Assembly (NCBI GenBank): GCA_016928605.1
Contig: JAFGKN010000007.1
Coordinates: forward strand, 1 to 5,491
DNA length: 5,491 nucleotides
Direction of reading: 5' to 3'
Source: Planctomycetota bacterium
GTDB taxonomy: Bacteria > Planctomycetota > UBA8108
A program made the position numbers and the translations under genes. The notes under the pieces are model-generated. The model worked only from the letters and a program-made list of their open reading frames with translations. It did not search any database and was not told the origin of the DNA. Shown piece after piece: positions 5,461 to 5,491 of this stretch. Numbering within the stretch: the stretch's first letter is position 1; every line of letters begins with the position of its first letter.

Positions 5461-5491
5461 GTCGCGAATGCTCGACGATCAACTCCGTCAA

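Larger units (their letters stand above)
5405..5491 (+). other. 3' edge of window: hairpins and an open frame too short to call
   Basis: After the TGA of the solute-binding gene, a GTG (5405) and an in-frame ATG (5468) begin a reading frame that is still open at the window end. The ATG has AGGTG (5455-5459) 8 nt upstream, inside the right arm of the hairpin, so a start there could be gated by folding. Only 8 residues (MLDDQLRQ) are visible and they do not resemble an ABC permease N-terminus. Whether a gene starts here cannot be told. Confidence 0.3.

Noticed and set aside
3599..5491. Long open frame (630 codons) on the minus strand opposite the solute-binding gene
   Set aside because: It is the antisense shadow of a strongly supported gene in GC-rich DNA. 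Its translation is dominated by acidic and Arg/Leu/Val-rich residues with no domain, and it has no ribosome binding site.
1..5491. CRISPR array, tRNA/rRNA genes, insertion sequence, phage or toxin-antitoxin genes
   Set aside because: No regularly spaced repeats, no tRNA-like cloverleaf or rRNA sequence, no terminal inverted repeats or transposase motifs, and no recognisable small toxin or antitoxin were seen.

Overview
The window is uniformly GC-rich bacterial DNA and densely coding. It holds three complete genes and one 3' gene fragment. An O-antigen ligase-type membrane protein and a Sec-exported peptide-binding protein suggest a bacterium with a periplasm. The left-edge fragment resembles the C-terminus of DUF2961-type carbohydrate proteins. 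Together with a multi-sensor FHA/GAF/PAS histidine kinase, this would fit a Planctomycetes-like or other environmental high-GC lineage, but that placement is inference and no marker gene is present.

Layout, left to right. (1) Positions 1-207, plus strand: C-terminal 68 residues of a protein with a beta-rich domain. (2) Positions 228-1580, plus strand: a 450-residue polytopic O-antigen ligase/polymerase family protein, 20 bp downstream and possibly co-transcribed. (3) Positions 1498-3510, minus strand: a 670-residue soluble sensor histidine kinase with the order FHA-GAF-PAS-HisKA-HATPase. Its 3' end overlaps the ligase gene tail-to-tail by 83 bp. (4) Positions 3511-3823: a 313-bp divergent intergenic region with two GC-rich hairpins and a duplicated Shine-Dalgarno element. 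(5) Positions 3824-5404, plus strand: a 526-residue family 5 (Dpp/Opp-type) extracellular solute-binding protein. (6) Positions 5405-5491: a strong hairpin and no identifiable gene before the window ends.

The kinase and the solute-binding gene are divergently transcribed from one intergenic region, so shared regulation is possible but not shown. No response regulator and no ABC permease or ATPase is visible, so both genes lack their expected partners here. The ligase probably acts in surface polysaccharide assembly and has no evident link to the other two.

I see no clearly new multi-gene system. The points most worth following are the convergent coding overlap, the ligase's leucine codon use (38 CTG to 13 CTC) against its neighbours (29:34 and 21:30), a lysine in place of the usual acidic residue after the kinase's phospho-acceptor histidine, and the orphan FHA-kinase / peptide-binding-protein divergent pair.
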